Positions 13,308-21,518 of a stretch of 64,000 nt of DNA are shown here, in pieces. The stretch's first letter is position 1; each line of letters begins with the position of its first letter. The notes beneath the pieces were generated by a model. The model saw only the letters and a program-made list of their open reading frames with translations, did not search any database and had not been told where the DNA came from. A program made the position numbers and the translations under genes. This DNA is from Vreelandella arcis (GTDB taxonomy: Bacteria; Pseudomonadota; Gammaproteobacteria; Pseudomonadales; Halomonadaceae), in the NCBI RefSeq assembly GCF_900103865.1, contig NZ_FNII01000009.1, forward strand, positions 62,001 to 126,000, given 5' to 3'.

Positions 13308-14621
13308 CTAGTCGACTAGCACACTGATGCCTGCGATCGCCCCCAGCGAAAGCAGGCTCATCACGCCGGCATAAAGCAGGTTGTTGGTCATCATCCGGTA
13401 ACCGCTCATCCCGTAACGCCCCTGCAGCGACAGGTTGATGCCCGATAGCGGCCCTACGCTAGTACCCACCGCCCAGGAACACAGCGCCACCATGGCAAAC
13501 AGCGTTTGCTCGCTGCCTTGTAAGTTGAGTATTGATGCCAATACCGACACGCCGATAATCGGATGCAGCCCGGCCAGTGCACTTAGCGAAATGGCGACGA
13601 AGCTGATCATCGCCTGGGGCGCGCCAAAGTGGGCAAACAAGTTCCAATCGCTTCCGGCCGCCGCTGATACCAGGGTGGAAAGCCCCAGCGTTAATAACCC
13701 AGCCGCTAAAAACAGCGAAATTTCCCCGCGCATGGCAGGTAACCGGATGAGGGTATGCTGGCGCACGCGCCGTAGGGTATAACGCGGCCCGTCGCGCAGG
13801 TTGCTAAGTACGGCAACGCTCGGCAGGAGAAAGGTAATAATGCTGACAATGGTAAGCGAGGGTGCCACCCAAAAATGAAACAGCATCACCAGCGCCGCCA
13901 TGCTAACCGGCATCAACAGGCTGCGCGGCGCCAACGAAAAGCCATCGACTTCGGCAAGGTCAAATCGCCGACGTAGTTCTAACGTGGTTAACAGCCCCGA
14001 GAGCATCGCCAAGGGAAAACCGACCATAGCAATTTGTGCATACTCAACTTCGGGCGCCAATGAAAGAACCACACCCATTGAGGCAAAAAACGGTGACCAC
14101 AGCGCCGCGCTGGTCAGTCCACGGTTCAACGCCAATAACTGAGGCGTGGTAAGCGGCCCCCGTCGGGCGAGCTTATCGCCGACCATAAACACGGTGGAAA
14201 GATTTAAGATCGTGCCCAAAAAGTGCACGCCCAGCCAGGTGCGCAGCACACCGCCCGCGCCGGTGACGCGGCTGCCCGACGCCCCCTTACTGCCTTGCTT
14301 GCCAATCAACGAAATAAAGCTAACGCCCACCAGCATCGCCACCACAAAGGCATTGCCCTGAAGCATGGCGGGCCAATCCACCTCGGCGCCGTACACAAAC
14401 TGTGCCACCAGCAACATGCCCGCGCCCAGTGCAATCAACACCTCCGCCTGGATACGTGAACGCCGGGGAATATCCCGCCATAGCAAAAAAGCCCCCGCCC
14501 ACAGCAAATAGCTCACCGCGTGAATCGTTGTCACCCAGCCGGTAAACCCCACTATTTGCGCCATCAAACCAAGCAGAATCAGCACACCCGCCAAACGCTG
14601 CCGAGGAGTCGTCTCTTGCAT
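13308..14621 (-). CDS. multi-pass inner-membrane protein, possible permease
   Basis: 437 residues, highly hydrophobic, with about 10-12 predicted membrane helices and a basic cytoplasmic loop near the middle (RDGPRYTLRRVRQHTLIR). The two halves end in Gly/Ser-rich segments (GTSVGPLSGINLSLQGRYG), which resemble the re-entrant regions of ion-transporter-type carriers, but I cannot place it in a named family. The gene is convergent with the zinc-ribbon gene (stop codons 20 bases apart) and stands alone upstream. Substrate unknown. Confidence 0.6.
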   Translation of the reverse strand: MQETTPRQRLAGVLILLGLMAQIVGFTGWVTTIHAVSYLLWAGAFLLWRDIPRRSRIQAEVLIALGAGMLLVAQFVYGAEVDWPAMLQGNAFVVAMLVGVSFISLIGKQGSKGASGSRVTGAGGVLRTWLGVHFLGTILNLSTVFMVGDKLARRGPLTTPQLLALNRGLTSAALWSPFFASMGVVLSLAPEVEYAQIAMVGFPLAMLSGLLTTLELRRRFDLAEVDGFSLAPRSLLMPVSMAALVMLFHFWVAPSLTIVSIITFLLPSVAVLSNLRDGPRYTLRRVRQHTLIRLPAMRGEISLFLAAGLLTLGLSTLVSAAAGSDWNLFAHFGAPQAMISFVAISLSALAGLHPIIGVSVLASILNLQGSEQTLFAMVALCSWAVGTSVGPLSGINLSLQGRYGMSGYRMMTNNLLYAGVMSLLSLGAIAGISVLVD

Positions 14622-14786
14622 CGCAATCCCTTACTGGTTGAGTTAGCAGGCTAATCGGGTTTGCAACGGAAGGCCAGCCCCGAACCGACCGGCAAGGGCC
14701 GCAACACCCTGGGTGCGGTAAAAGCTCCCATCAAAATGCACAGAAATCCCCCGCGCCACGCAACCCCCTACAAGCACCACATCAAT

Positions 14787-14813
14787 GTAGGAGCCAGACT
14801 TGTCGGGCGATTG
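14787..14813 (+). repeat. REP-like palindrome, copy 1
   Basis: GTAG head followed by the imperfect palindrome GCCAGAC-TT-GTCGGGC and GATTG. This is the shape of Pseudomonas-type REP elements (GTAGGAGC ... GCGAT). Confidence 0.65.
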
Positions 14814-14917
14814 ATAAGGCCACAACACTTAACGCATGCATGGGTTCAGTAAAGGCATTAGCAGAAATACACATAAATTCAAAATGTTACGCCACCCACT
14901 ACAAGCACTACACCAAT

Positions 14918-14944
14918 GTAGGAGCCAGACTTTTCGGGCGATTG
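14918..14944 (+). repeat. REP-like palindrome, copy 2
   Basis: Same GTAGGAGCCAGAC head; right arm TTCGGGC differs by one base from copy 1. Confidence 0.65.
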
Positions 14945-15048
14945 ATAAGGCCACAACACCTAACGCATGCATGGATTCAAGAAAGGCACCCACCAAAATG
15001 CCCAGAAATCCACAGCACCACGCAACCCCCTAAAAGCACCACACCCAT

Positions 15049-15074
15049 GCAGGAGCCAGACTAGCCGAGCGATG
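15049..15074 (+). repeat. REP-like palindrome, copy 3 (decayed)
   Basis: Head is GCAG instead of GTAG and the right arm has drifted (AGCCGAGC), so this is the oldest or most degraded copy. Confidence 0.55.
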
Positions 15075-15168
15075 ATATGACCAAAACCCCGCCATGAAAT
15101 CGCGGTGGTGAATGCCATAGCAAAAAACGTTGTACCTGCTTTGCAATGCCAAATAAAACTGAGTAACG

Positions 15169-15381
15169 TCAACGATATAACGTCTGTTTAATTTGAAATA
15201 GGCGATTAAGATTGGTGAGACGGTCGCAAGGGGAGTGTTTTAACGCATCCCAGACGCACCGGGGCGGTAGCTTGCATTCGTTTAGCGTATATGTTTTTCC
15301 GGTACGTGGGCTGTAGCGCTTTACTCGCATAACAGCTTTCACACGATCCATTAGTTTCGGGGATCTGCTTTGCATATCCAT
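15169..15381 (-). pseudogene. candidate integron integrase remnant (N-terminal end)
   Basis: Reading the minus strand from an ATG at about 15381, the first 30 residues (SPKLMDRVKAVMRVKRYS, then PRTGKTY) match the start of integron integrases, whose N-terminus reads like SPFL-x-R-V-x3-IR-x3-YS-x-RTE-x-TY. After TY the similarity stops; about 40 unrelated residues follow before a TGA, and none of the tyrosine-recombinase catalytic region is present. The orientation, pointing away from a plus-strand cassette array to the right, is exactly that of intI relative to its cassettes. Called a remnant, not an active gene. The match is by eye and short. Confidence 0.5.
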
Positions 15382-15459
15382 TTGGTGTCGATCCCCTGAT
15401 GGTGGGTATGCATACAGTATTATTGAGCTTGGCAAAACGCGCAAACGTGCGAATTCTGA

Positions 15460-15529
15460 AAATGTAGCCTAATTAATATTAATTTAATTGAAAATCATGT
15501 GGTTACACGCGAAAAGGTAGGCTACATTT
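15460..15529. promoter_or_regulatory. 11-bp inverted repeat around an AT-rich spacer
   Basis: AAATGTAGCCT (15460-15470) and AGGCTACATTT (15519-15529) are perfect inverted copies flanking TTAATATTAATTTAATTG, which is promoter-like. It lies between the integrase remnant and the first cassette, where the intI and cassette promoters and attI would be. Confidence 0.5.
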
Positions 15530-15585
15530 GCTAAGTAAACATGCAGGCGCGTTTATGCAGTCATAGGACGCGCCGTCTAATACCT

Positions 15586-15592
15586 GTTATGT
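15586..15592 (+). other. possible attI/first-cassette junction (GTTATGT)
   Basis: GTTATGT resembles an integron core site and lies about 205 bases from the integrase remnant's start codon and 63 bases before the reconstructed start of the first cassette gene. The surroundings (15530-15640) hold no other recognisable feature. Confidence 0.35.
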
Positions 15593-15642
15593 GCCGGTTG
15601 GGCGCTACTGAGTGCTGGATGGTTGGCGATTGGGGGATTTAC

Positions 15643-15660
15643 AGAGGCTAAATAATGCTA
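15643..15660 (+). pseudogene. severed ribosome-binding site and start codon of the AAA ATPase gene
   Basis: AGAGG at about 15643-15647, then ATG at 15655-15657 and CTA (15658-15660). TA at 15659-15660 is the IS630 target duplication. Joining ATGC to the TAGAAAGAATACACC right of the element restores ATG-CTA-GAA-AGA-ATA, an uninterrupted 760-codon frame. So this is the true 5' end of the gene now found at 16865-19143. Confidence 0.85.
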
Positions 15661-16866
15661 GTGTGGTGTTTCACAAGTTGACCCCATAAATATAGACTAT
15701 CCTGATACCTGAATTTCGCACCATTGCTGGAGGTATTATGGCCAAGCAAGGTCGGCCTGCCACCCAGATTACCGTCACAAACGATCAGTTGGCTGAGCTG
15801 AATCGGCGAGTGGCCGCTCGGAAAGGGCCTGCCGATGAGCGACTCCGCGCCTTGATCATATTGGGTTGCAAAGACGGTGAGCCCGGCACATCGATTGGTA
15901 AGCGATTGGGTGTCACTGCACAAACGGTCTCGAGGTGGCGGCGGCGCTTTGCTGCCTATGGTCTGGACGGCTTGAATGATGAAGTTCGTAGTGGCCGTCC
16001 ACGATCAATTTCCGACGACGTGATTCAGGATGTCATTGATCGGGTACGAAAGGAAAAGCCAGAAGATGCCAGCCACTGGAGCACGCGCTCCATGAGCGAA
16101 GTGACAGGGATTTCCCCGGCCAGTGTGCATCGGATATGGCGGGCCTTCGGCCTCAAACCCCACAGGGAGAAGACGTTCAAACTGTCTACTGATCCGGCTT
16201 TCGTCGACAAGGTGCATGACGTCGTCGGTCTCTACATGGATCCTCCTGACCGGGCGATCGTCCTGTCGGTTGACGAGAAGAGCCAGATTCAGGCACTCAA
16301 CCGTACCCAGCCAGGCCTGCCATTAACCTTTGGGCAGCCTGAGACACGTACCCACGACTATAAACGTCATGGCACGACCTCGTTGTTTGCGGCACTAGAC
16401 ATTGCGACCGGTGAAGTCATTGGTCGCCTCAAGCGGCGGCACCGCAGTGTGGAGTTTCTTGAGTTCCTCAATGCCATCGATCGGTCAGTGCCAGCGGATC
16501 TCGATGTCCACCTCATTCTGGACAACTATGGGACACACAAGACCGATAAGGTAAAGGCCTGGTTGGCGGAGAGGCCGCGCTATCATGTTCATTTCACGCC
16601 AACGTCAGCATCATGGTTGAATCTGGTAGAACGATTCTTTTCCACGATCAGCGAGAGGTGGATCAAGCGTCAGGCGCACACAAGCGTGAAGGACTTGGAA
16701 GATTCTATTCGGCACTACCTGTCGGTCTATAACGAGAACCCAAAGCCTTTCCAGTGGCGGAAAACTGCTGACCAGATAGTGGCGTCGGTGGGTCGAGCCG
16801 CATCAGCTCTTGATCGGCGCACCGACAAGTCAGATTAATTATGCGAACTTGAGAATCACCACACTA
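15659..16866 (+). mobile_element. IS630-family insertion sequence
   Basis: TA dinucleotides at 15659-15660 and 16865-16866 bound the element, as expected for TA-targeting IS630 elements. Terminal inverted repeats: left GTGTGGTGTTTCACAAGTT, right reads inward GTGTGGTGATTCTCAAGTT (17 of 19 identical). The element between the TAs is 1204 bp with one transposase gene. It is inserted in the second codon of the AAA ATPase cassette gene. Confidence 0.92.
15738..16838 (+). CDS. IS630-family transposase
   Basis: 366 residues, a full single-frame transposase. An N-terminal helix-turn-helix region (about 35-75, [18 protein letters not shown]) is followed by a second one (about 112-140) and an RNase-H-like DDE domain with Asp179 (LSVDEKSQ), Asp262 ([10 protein letters not shown]) and Glu298 (NLVERFFS). 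AGGTATT precedes the ATG at a workable distance. All catalytic residues are present, so the element may be active. Its 3' end also supplies the frame in which the truncated ATPase gene now begins. Confidence 0.93.
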   Translation: MAKQGRPATQITVTNDQLAELNRRVAARKGPADERLRALIILGCKDGEPGTSIGKRLGVTAQTVSRWRRRFAAYGLDGLNDEVRSGRPRSISDDVIQDVIDRVRKEKPEDASHWSTRSMSEVTGISPASVHRIWRAFGLKPHREKTFKLSTDPAFVDKVHDVVGLYMDPPDRAIVLSVDEKSQIQALNRTQPGLPLTFGQPETRTHDYKRHGTTSLFAALDIATGEVIGRLKRRHRSVEFLEFLNAIDRSVPADLDVHLILDNYGTHKTDKVKAWLAERPRYHVHFTPTSASWLNLVERFFSTISERWIKRQAHTSVKDLEDSIRHYLSVYNENPKPFQWRKTADQIVASVGRAASALDRRTDKSD

Positions 16867-19143
16867 GAAAGAATACACCGAGTTAAGGGAATTGGCCTTC
16901 TCCATGATGCAGACGGCAGGCAGCATGCTTTTAAGAAGGCAACTCTTGTTTATGCTGATAACGGAGTAGGAAAGTCTACTCTCGCGTCTATCTTTCGGTC
17001 TTGTGCTTATAATGATTCTGATTTGATCCGTCGCCGAAAAACGATAGATGGCAGCCACCAACCCGAGGTTCTCCTTCAATTCTCGAATGGGCAGCAGTCG
17101 GCGTTTGCAAACAGTAGTTGGAGCAACCCACATCCAGAACTGCTGGTCTTCGATGCGGACTTTGTAGAGCAAAACGTATACGCGGGCGGTCAGGTAACGA
17201 CTGATCAGAGGAAGAACCTACTTCAATTTGCGTTGGGAACCAGCGCAGTGAACGCTCAACGTGAGTACGATCAAGCTGACAATGATGCGCTTGCGGCATC
17301 TCAATCGGTAAGAGACCTCACTAATCAGCTGACTGGGTTTCATCGGGGAGTTTCACTGCAACAGTTCCGAGACCTAGCGGAAGTGGCAGATGCGGACGAC
17401 CAGATCGCAGCGTTAAACGAACGTATTGTTGAAGCACAGAATATCGGCGTAATCCAAGCGAAAGCTATGCCTAAGAAGTTGGATGAGCCAGCTTTTGATG
17501 TTGCTCAAATCTTCGATATATTTGAAAGCTCGCTAGCCGATATTGATCTGGCCGCAGAGCAACGAGTCAAGCAGCACTTAGACGCTCATGCCAAGCCGAA
17601 CCTTGAAAGATGGATCAGTGATGGCCACGCCTTTGGAGAGATGGAAAGTTGCCCATATTGCAACCAACCACTTGAAGGGGTCGATCTCATACAAGCCTAT
17701 CGCAGCTATTTCAATCAGGATTACAACCAACTGAAGGCTTCTGTCGCTGATCTGATCAGACTAATATCAATTACAACGCCCGAAGCAATCATCGAAAGAC
17801 TTCAAGCGAGTTTTGCGACCGCTAGCGCGATCATTGACGGTTGGCAGGAGCATGTTGAGATACCTCCTCCAGAATTTGATGGTGAGGCTGCGAAGCAAAA
17901 ATTAGCTACCATAAGAGGCCGTCTTGATGCTCTAAGGCTTGCCAAAGAAGCAAATCTCCTTGAATCAGTAGGTTCCGACGACACGAAGAATGAACTGATT
18001 GGCATCTGGAATGAACTCATTGGAATAGTGAAGTCGTGTAATGACGGTATAGACCATGCAGTTAACCTAATCACGGCATACAAGGCGAGCTTGGCCGCTG
18101 TGAATCCGGATGGTTTACGTCAGGCAATTACCAATTTGGAGTTGGCGAAGCTTCGACATCGACAGGATGTTATTGATCTCTTCTCTCAACTTGATGCGGC
18201 TCTTGCGCAGGAAGTTGCTACTAAGGAAGAAAAGCAAAATAAAAAGGATGCCTTGAATGCCATCATGCAGGCAACGCTCGAACGCTACAAAGGCAGAATA
18301 AATCAACTGCTTGGTGATTTCGGTGCGCAATTTTCAATTCCAAACATAGATTTCAACTACAGGGGCGGATTGAGAAGTAATTACAACTTACACATGCGAG
18401 GGTCAAATATTGAATTGACCGGAGGCATACCAGATTTTAATACTTCTTTGAGTGAGAGTGACAAACGGACATTAGCATTTGCGTTTTTTATAGCATCTGT
18501 TGAGTCTGATCCTGACTTGGCAAATAAAGTCGTTGTCATTGACGACCCTATGTGCAGTTTGGATCTTAATCGCAAGCAGCAAACGCGTTTGATCTTGAAG
18601 AGAGTTCATAACGGTTGTGAGCAACTAATCGTGTTGGTTCACGATATTCATTTCATGCGAAGCCTAAGGGATGAAATTTTACGAGCAAGTTCTCCTCAAA
18701 ATATTGCATGTGTGAAATTGAAAACCGTCGCAAACCGTTATAGTAACTTTGATGCAATTGACGTTGATAAGGAGTGCGAGAGCGCGTACTTCAAATGCCA
18801 TAGGGTGCTGGGCGAATATTTGAACGGCACAGCGCAGAGCAGCATGGAGGTGGCTAGATCGATAAGGCCTATGCTTGAAGGATACCTGCATCGGCGATTC
18901 CCCGGCTTGATAAGCGGTGGTTTGCTCTTTGGGCAGGTCATCGACGCAATCAATAATGCACCACAAGGCAGTCCACTTGTTCATGCGCAGAACATCACCG
19001 ATGAGTTAAATGACATCAATGGTTACGCCGGCCAGTACCATCACGACACCAATCCATCCGCTGATCAAGTGCAGATCATAGATGGTGAGTTACGGCAATT
19101 CGTTGAGCGAGCGATCAATGTTGTTCATGCTGGCATGGCTTAG
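16810..19143 (+). CDS. AAA_13-type ATPase with zinc hook, start displaced by IS630 (cassette 1)
   Basis: An SMC/RloC-like ATPase. In the open frame starting at TTG 16810: Walker [10 protein letters not shown] (49-57), long helical middle, zinc-hook-like CPYC (281-284), signature [12 protein letters not shown] (547-558), Walker B VVVIDDP (574-580), D-loop SLD, His switch VHDIHF (about 610), and a C-terminal [10 protein letters not shown] motif seen in the AAA_13 group. The group includes RloC-type anticodon nucleases and other phage-exclusion ATPases; no nuclease triad is clear here, so the effector is unknown. The first 19 codons (16810-16866) come from the IS; the native start is at 15655. 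Without it, translation must start at TTG 16810 or 16849. It ends 24 bases before an attC, so it is the first and largest cassette. Confidence 0.82.
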   Translation: MIGAPTSQINYANLRITTLERIHRVKGIGLLHDADGRQHAFKKATLVYADNGVGKSTLASIFRSCAYNDSDLIRRRKTIDGSHQPEVLLQFSNGQQSAFANSSWSNPHPELLVFDADFVEQNVYAGGQVTTDQRKNLLQFALGTSAVNAQREYDQADNDALAASQSVRDLTNQLTGFHRGVSLQQFRDLAEVADADDQIAALNERIVEAQNIGVIQAKAMPKKLDEPAFDVAQIFDIFESSLADIDLAAEQRVKQHLDAHAKPNLERWISDGHAFGEMESCPYCNQPLEGVDLIQAYRSYFNQDYNQLKASVADLIRLISITTPEAIIERLQASFATASAIIDGWQEHVEIPPPEFDGEAAKQKLATIRGRLDALRLAKEANLLESVGSDDTKNELIGIWNELIGIVKSCNDGIDHAVNLITAYKASLAAVNPDGLRQAITNLELAKLRHRQDVIDLFSQLDAALAQEVATKEEKQNKKDALNAIMQATLERYKGRINQLLGDFGAQFSIPNIDFNYRGGLRSNYNLHMRGSNIELTGGIPDFNTSLSESDKRTLAFAFFIASVESDPDLANKVVVIDDPMCSLDLNRKQQTRLILKRVHNGCEQLIVLVHDIHFMRSLRDEILRASSPQNIACVKLKTVANRYSNFDAIDVDKECESAYFKCHRVLGEYLNGTAQSSMEVARSIRPMLEGYLHRRFPGLISGGLLFGQVIDAINNAPQGSPLVHAQNITDELNDINGYAGQYHHDTNPSADQVQIIDGELRQFVERAINVVHAGMA

Positions 19144-19167
19144 TCGTTCAGGGTGTGGCGAGCAGGC

Positions 19168-19262
19168 ACATAACAAATCGATGCAGGTGACGTTTGACCC
19201 GCCGCCCATTTTTGTTACCACAAAAACGGCCGTCGCCTCAAACGCACCTGAGCTTAGGCGTT
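19168..19262 (+). other. attC site 1 (AAA cassette), interrupted at its GTT by IS1182-type element
   Basis: Left arm ATAAC ... CAGGTGACGTTTGA pairs with right arm TCAAACGCACCTG ... GGCGTT, leaving one unpaired A in the left arm, the extrahelical base typical of attC hairpins. An inner AAAAA/TTTTT stem caps it. The right core GTT is where the insertion sequence entered; GTTATAG resumes at 21088. Confidence 0.85.
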
Positions 19263-19333
19263 GAGGCTGTAGAAAAACCTCGCTGACGGCTATGTTTTGG
19301 TAGGATCGAGGAAACAGACGAGGAGTGGTCAGC

Positions 19334-20257
19334 ATGCCGCGCTTCAAGGCTTATAACTACGACCAGAACGCCATGGTGGTGATCAACTACCAAGATCAAC
19401 TCCAACCCGGCACCTTTGAGCACGCAGTGCATTACCTGATCGAGCATAAACTCGACTTGTCGGTTTTCCATCCTAAGTATCGCAACGATGCGACAGGTCG
19501 GCTGGCCTATGATCCGGCCATTCTGCTGAAGATCATCCTGTTTGCCTACTCCAAAGGCATCACCTCCAGTCGCGAGATGCAGTGGTGCTGCGAGACCAAT
19601 ATTATTTTCAAAGCCCTTTCCTGCGATACCGTGCCCCATTTCACCACGCTGGCCAGCTTCGTCAGCCGCCATGCCGATGAGATTGAAGCACTGTTTGAAC
19701 AAGTGCTGCTGGTGTGCCACGAACAAGGCTTGTTGGGTAACGAACTCTTTGCCATTGACGGCTGTAAGATGTCCTCCGATGCCTCTAAGGAGTGGTCGGG
19801 TACGTTCAAAGAGCTGGGCGAGAAGCGGGAGAAACTGAGAGGCCTGATTCGGCATCACCTACTAGAGCACTACGCGCGTGATGAAGCCGAAACGGAAGCC
19901 GACCTGGATCGGGACATTCGCCGGGCCAAGACGACCCTCTCGCTAGATGCGGCCATGAACAAATTGGATCGTTTCCTAAAGACGCACAGCCCAAGGATGG
20001 GCCGGGGGAAGCGGATCAAGGAAGTGAAGAGCAACCTCACTGATAACGAAAGTGCCAAGATGACCACCAGTAAAGGCACGATCCAGCGCTATAACGGTGT
20101 CGCCACAGTGGACAAAAAACACCAAATCATTATTGACGCTCAGGCCTTTGGCGAAGGCCAAGAACACCACACATTGCAGCCAGTATTGGAAACCGTTGAA
20201 GCGCGCTTTAAGAAGCTGGGGATGGCGGAGAACATCTACCAGAAAGGCCCGTCGTGA
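19334..20257 (+). CDS. IS1182-family transposase, N-terminal part
   Basis: About 307 residues from ATG 19334 (a GTG at 19325 is also possible): MPRFKAYNYDQNAMVVINYQ is the usual IS1182 N-terminus, followed by the DUF772-type region (LLKIILFAYSKGITSSREM) and ELFAIDGCKMSSDAS with a catalytic Asp. The frame stops at TGA 20255-20257 inside GPS, just before the VTADTGF segment that continues in the other frame. In single-frame relatives these two parts form one protein of about 520 residues. Confidence 0.85.
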   Translation: MPRFKAYNYDQNAMVVINYQDQLQPGTFEHAVHYLIEHKLDLSVFHPKYRNDATGRLAYDPAILLKIILFAYSKGITSSREMQWCCETNIIFKALSCDTVPHFTTLASFVSRHADEIEALFEQVLLVCHEQGLLGNELFAIDGCKMSSDASKEWSGTFKELGEKREKLRGLIRHHLLEHYARDEAETEADLDRDIRRAKTTLSLDAAMNKLDRFLKTHSPRMGRGKRIKEVKSNLTDNESAKMTTSKGTIQRYNGVATVDKKHQIIIDAQAFGEGQEHHTLQPVLETVEARFKKLGMAENIYQKGPS

Positions 20258-20904
20258 CCGCGGATACCGGCTTCGCTAACGAAGCCAATATAAAATACCT
20301 GCACGAACGTCAGATCAATGGCTACATCCCCGATAACCAGTTCCGCAGTCGAGATCCGAAGTTCGCCGACCAGAAAGACAAATACGGCAAGCGCCACCAG
20401 AACCTACCGGACAAAGGCTGGCGAGAGACGACACCAGCCAGCGCGTTCCAGTTTGATCCTGTAAAGCTAACGTGTACCTGCCCAACCGGCGAAAAATTGA
20501 CCTATCGAGGGCAACGCGACACCGACAATGGCAAGATCCGAGTACACTTCGAAGGGCGTTTGCTGCAATGTCGGCATTGCCCAAAGAAATACCGATGCAT
20601 GCAGAACCCGAGCTCTGCCGACCATCGCAACGGTGTTGGCCGCCAAGTGTCTTTTATCATTGAGAACAACCGCTTACCGAATTACACCGACTGGATGAAG
20701 CACCGAGTGGATAGCCCGAAGGGCAAGCAGATTTACAGCCATCGCATGTCGGTAGTGGAGCCGGTGTTCGGCAATATTGGCACGACGAAAAGACTGAGCC
20801 GGTTCAGTCTACGGGGTAAGAAAAAGGTGCAGGGTCAGTGGCAGTTATACTGCCTGGTGCATAATATTGAGAAGTTAGCGAATTATGGCCAATTGCAGGC
20901 GTGA
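20254..20904 (+). CDS. IS1182-family transposase, C-terminal part
   Basis: 216 residues beginning GTG ACC GCG GAT (20254), overlapping the first part by four bases (GTGA). It carries TADTGFANEANIKYL with the second catalytic Asp, a cysteine cluster (CTCPTG, CRHCPKKYRC) and the C-terminal VEPVFGNIGTTKRLSRFSLRG with the catalytic Glu. Either a one-base indel broke the gene, or the four-base overlap allows reinitiation or a -1 shift. I cannot decide from sequence alone. Confidence 0.8.
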   Translation: MTADTGFANEANIKYLHERQINGYIPDNQFRSRDPKFADQKDKYGKRHQNLPDKGWRETTPASAFQFDPVKLTCTCPTGEKLTYRGQRDTDNGKIRVHFEGRLLQCRHCPKKYRCMQNPSSADHRNGVGRQVSFIIENNRLPNYTDWMKHRVDSPKGKQIYSHRMSVVEPVFGNIGTTKRLSRFSLRGKKKVQGQWQLYCLVHNIEKLANYGQLQA

Positions 20905-21170
20905 ACGGGGGGTAATGCCCGAAAAGTGCGCCTTGGTGAGCCGAGCAAAGGTGAGTTATTAGCGTCGGCACGATGAATCAATGTGGAAGTAACCGTATTA
21001 AGAAAATCGGCCAATTTACTAGCCGGACAAATTAATTAAGGCAGCAGGTGGTAGAGATCGCTCGGAAGTGGTTTTTTCTACAGCCTCGTTATAGGCCTAG
21101 TCAGTTTCTGTGCTGAGGCACGTCCAGTATGGATGGGGCTGAAATTCTTACCTTTCGGGAGAGCATGGCT

Positions 21171-21392
21171 ATGGTCGATGTAGTCTTGGAATCGACGATC
21201 AAGTGTCCGAACTGTGGCCACCAGAAAGAGGAAACCATGCCTACAGACTCATGCCAGTATTTTTACGAGTGTGAGTTTTGCCATGCTTTACTGAAGCCTA
21301 AGCATGGAGACTGCTGTGTCTTTTGTTCATACGGCACAGTTCCGTGCCCACCAATTCAACAAGGGTCCGGGTGTTGTGCTCCTGGCCCATAA
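21171..21392 (+). CDS. GDCCVxC domain protein (cassette 2)
   Basis: 73 residues from ATG 21171, chosen because GGGAG lies nine bases upstream; ATG 21165 and 21129 are in frame alternatives. The protein has CPNCGH near the start, MPTDSCQYFYECEFC in the middle and the signature GDCCVFCSYGTVPCPPIQ. That defines the small cysteine-rich GDCCVxC family, some members of which are selenoproteins; here the codon is Cys. A metal-binding or redox role is likely but not known. The stop codon TAA lies inside the left core of attC 2. Confidence 0.85.
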   Translation: MVDVVLESTIKCPNCGHQKEETMPTDSCQYFYECEFCHALLKPKHGDCCVFCSYGTVPCPPIQQGSGCCAPGP

Positions 21393-21488
21393 CAAGTCGC
21401 AGCAGTACGCGGCCGATGGCCGCCGGACGCCTTTTACGTGGCTCCTTCGTAGCCACTCCAAGGTCGCCGCTGTGCTTTCGGCGTTATG
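21388..21488 (+). other. attC site 2
   Basis: CATAAC at the left, GCGTTATGT at the right; CAGTACGCGGCC pairs with the complement of GGTCGCCGCTG with one unpaired base. Central part forms an extra hairpin (GTGGCT / AGCCAC). Confidence 0.8.
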
Positions 21489-21518
21489 TGCTCAAAGACT
21501 CCATCTTGGAGAATGTAG

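Larger units (their letters stand above)
14716..15082 (+). repeat. tandem 131-bp repeat, about 2.8 units, with REP-like palindromes
   Basis: Matching landmarks recur at exactly 131 bp: TAGGAGCCAGAC-type boxes begin at 14787, 14918 and 15049, and CAAAATGC at 14732 and 14994 (two units apart). Other shared blocks are CAACCCCCTA, GATAAGGCCACAACAC and TAACGCATGCATGG. Each unit contains one REP-like element. No convincing coding frame is present. The repeat fills most of the 550 bases between the membrane protein and the integrase remnant. Confidence 0.88.
19263..21087 (+). mobile_element. IS1182-family insertion sequence in attC
   Basis: Inverted ends GAGGCTGTAGAAAAACC (left) and GGTTTTTTCTACAGCCTC (right) bound 1825 bp. 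The flanks are GGCGTT on the left and GTTATAGG on the right, so GTT (possibly CGTT) is duplicated and removal of the element restores a normal attC right end, GGCGTTATAG. Transposase is split between two overlapping frames. Confidence 0.88.

Noticed and set aside
15241-15300. Possible attC within the integrase remnant (GCGTTAAAAC)
   Set aside because: Arms do not pair convincingly and the site is in the wrong place relative to a gene stop.
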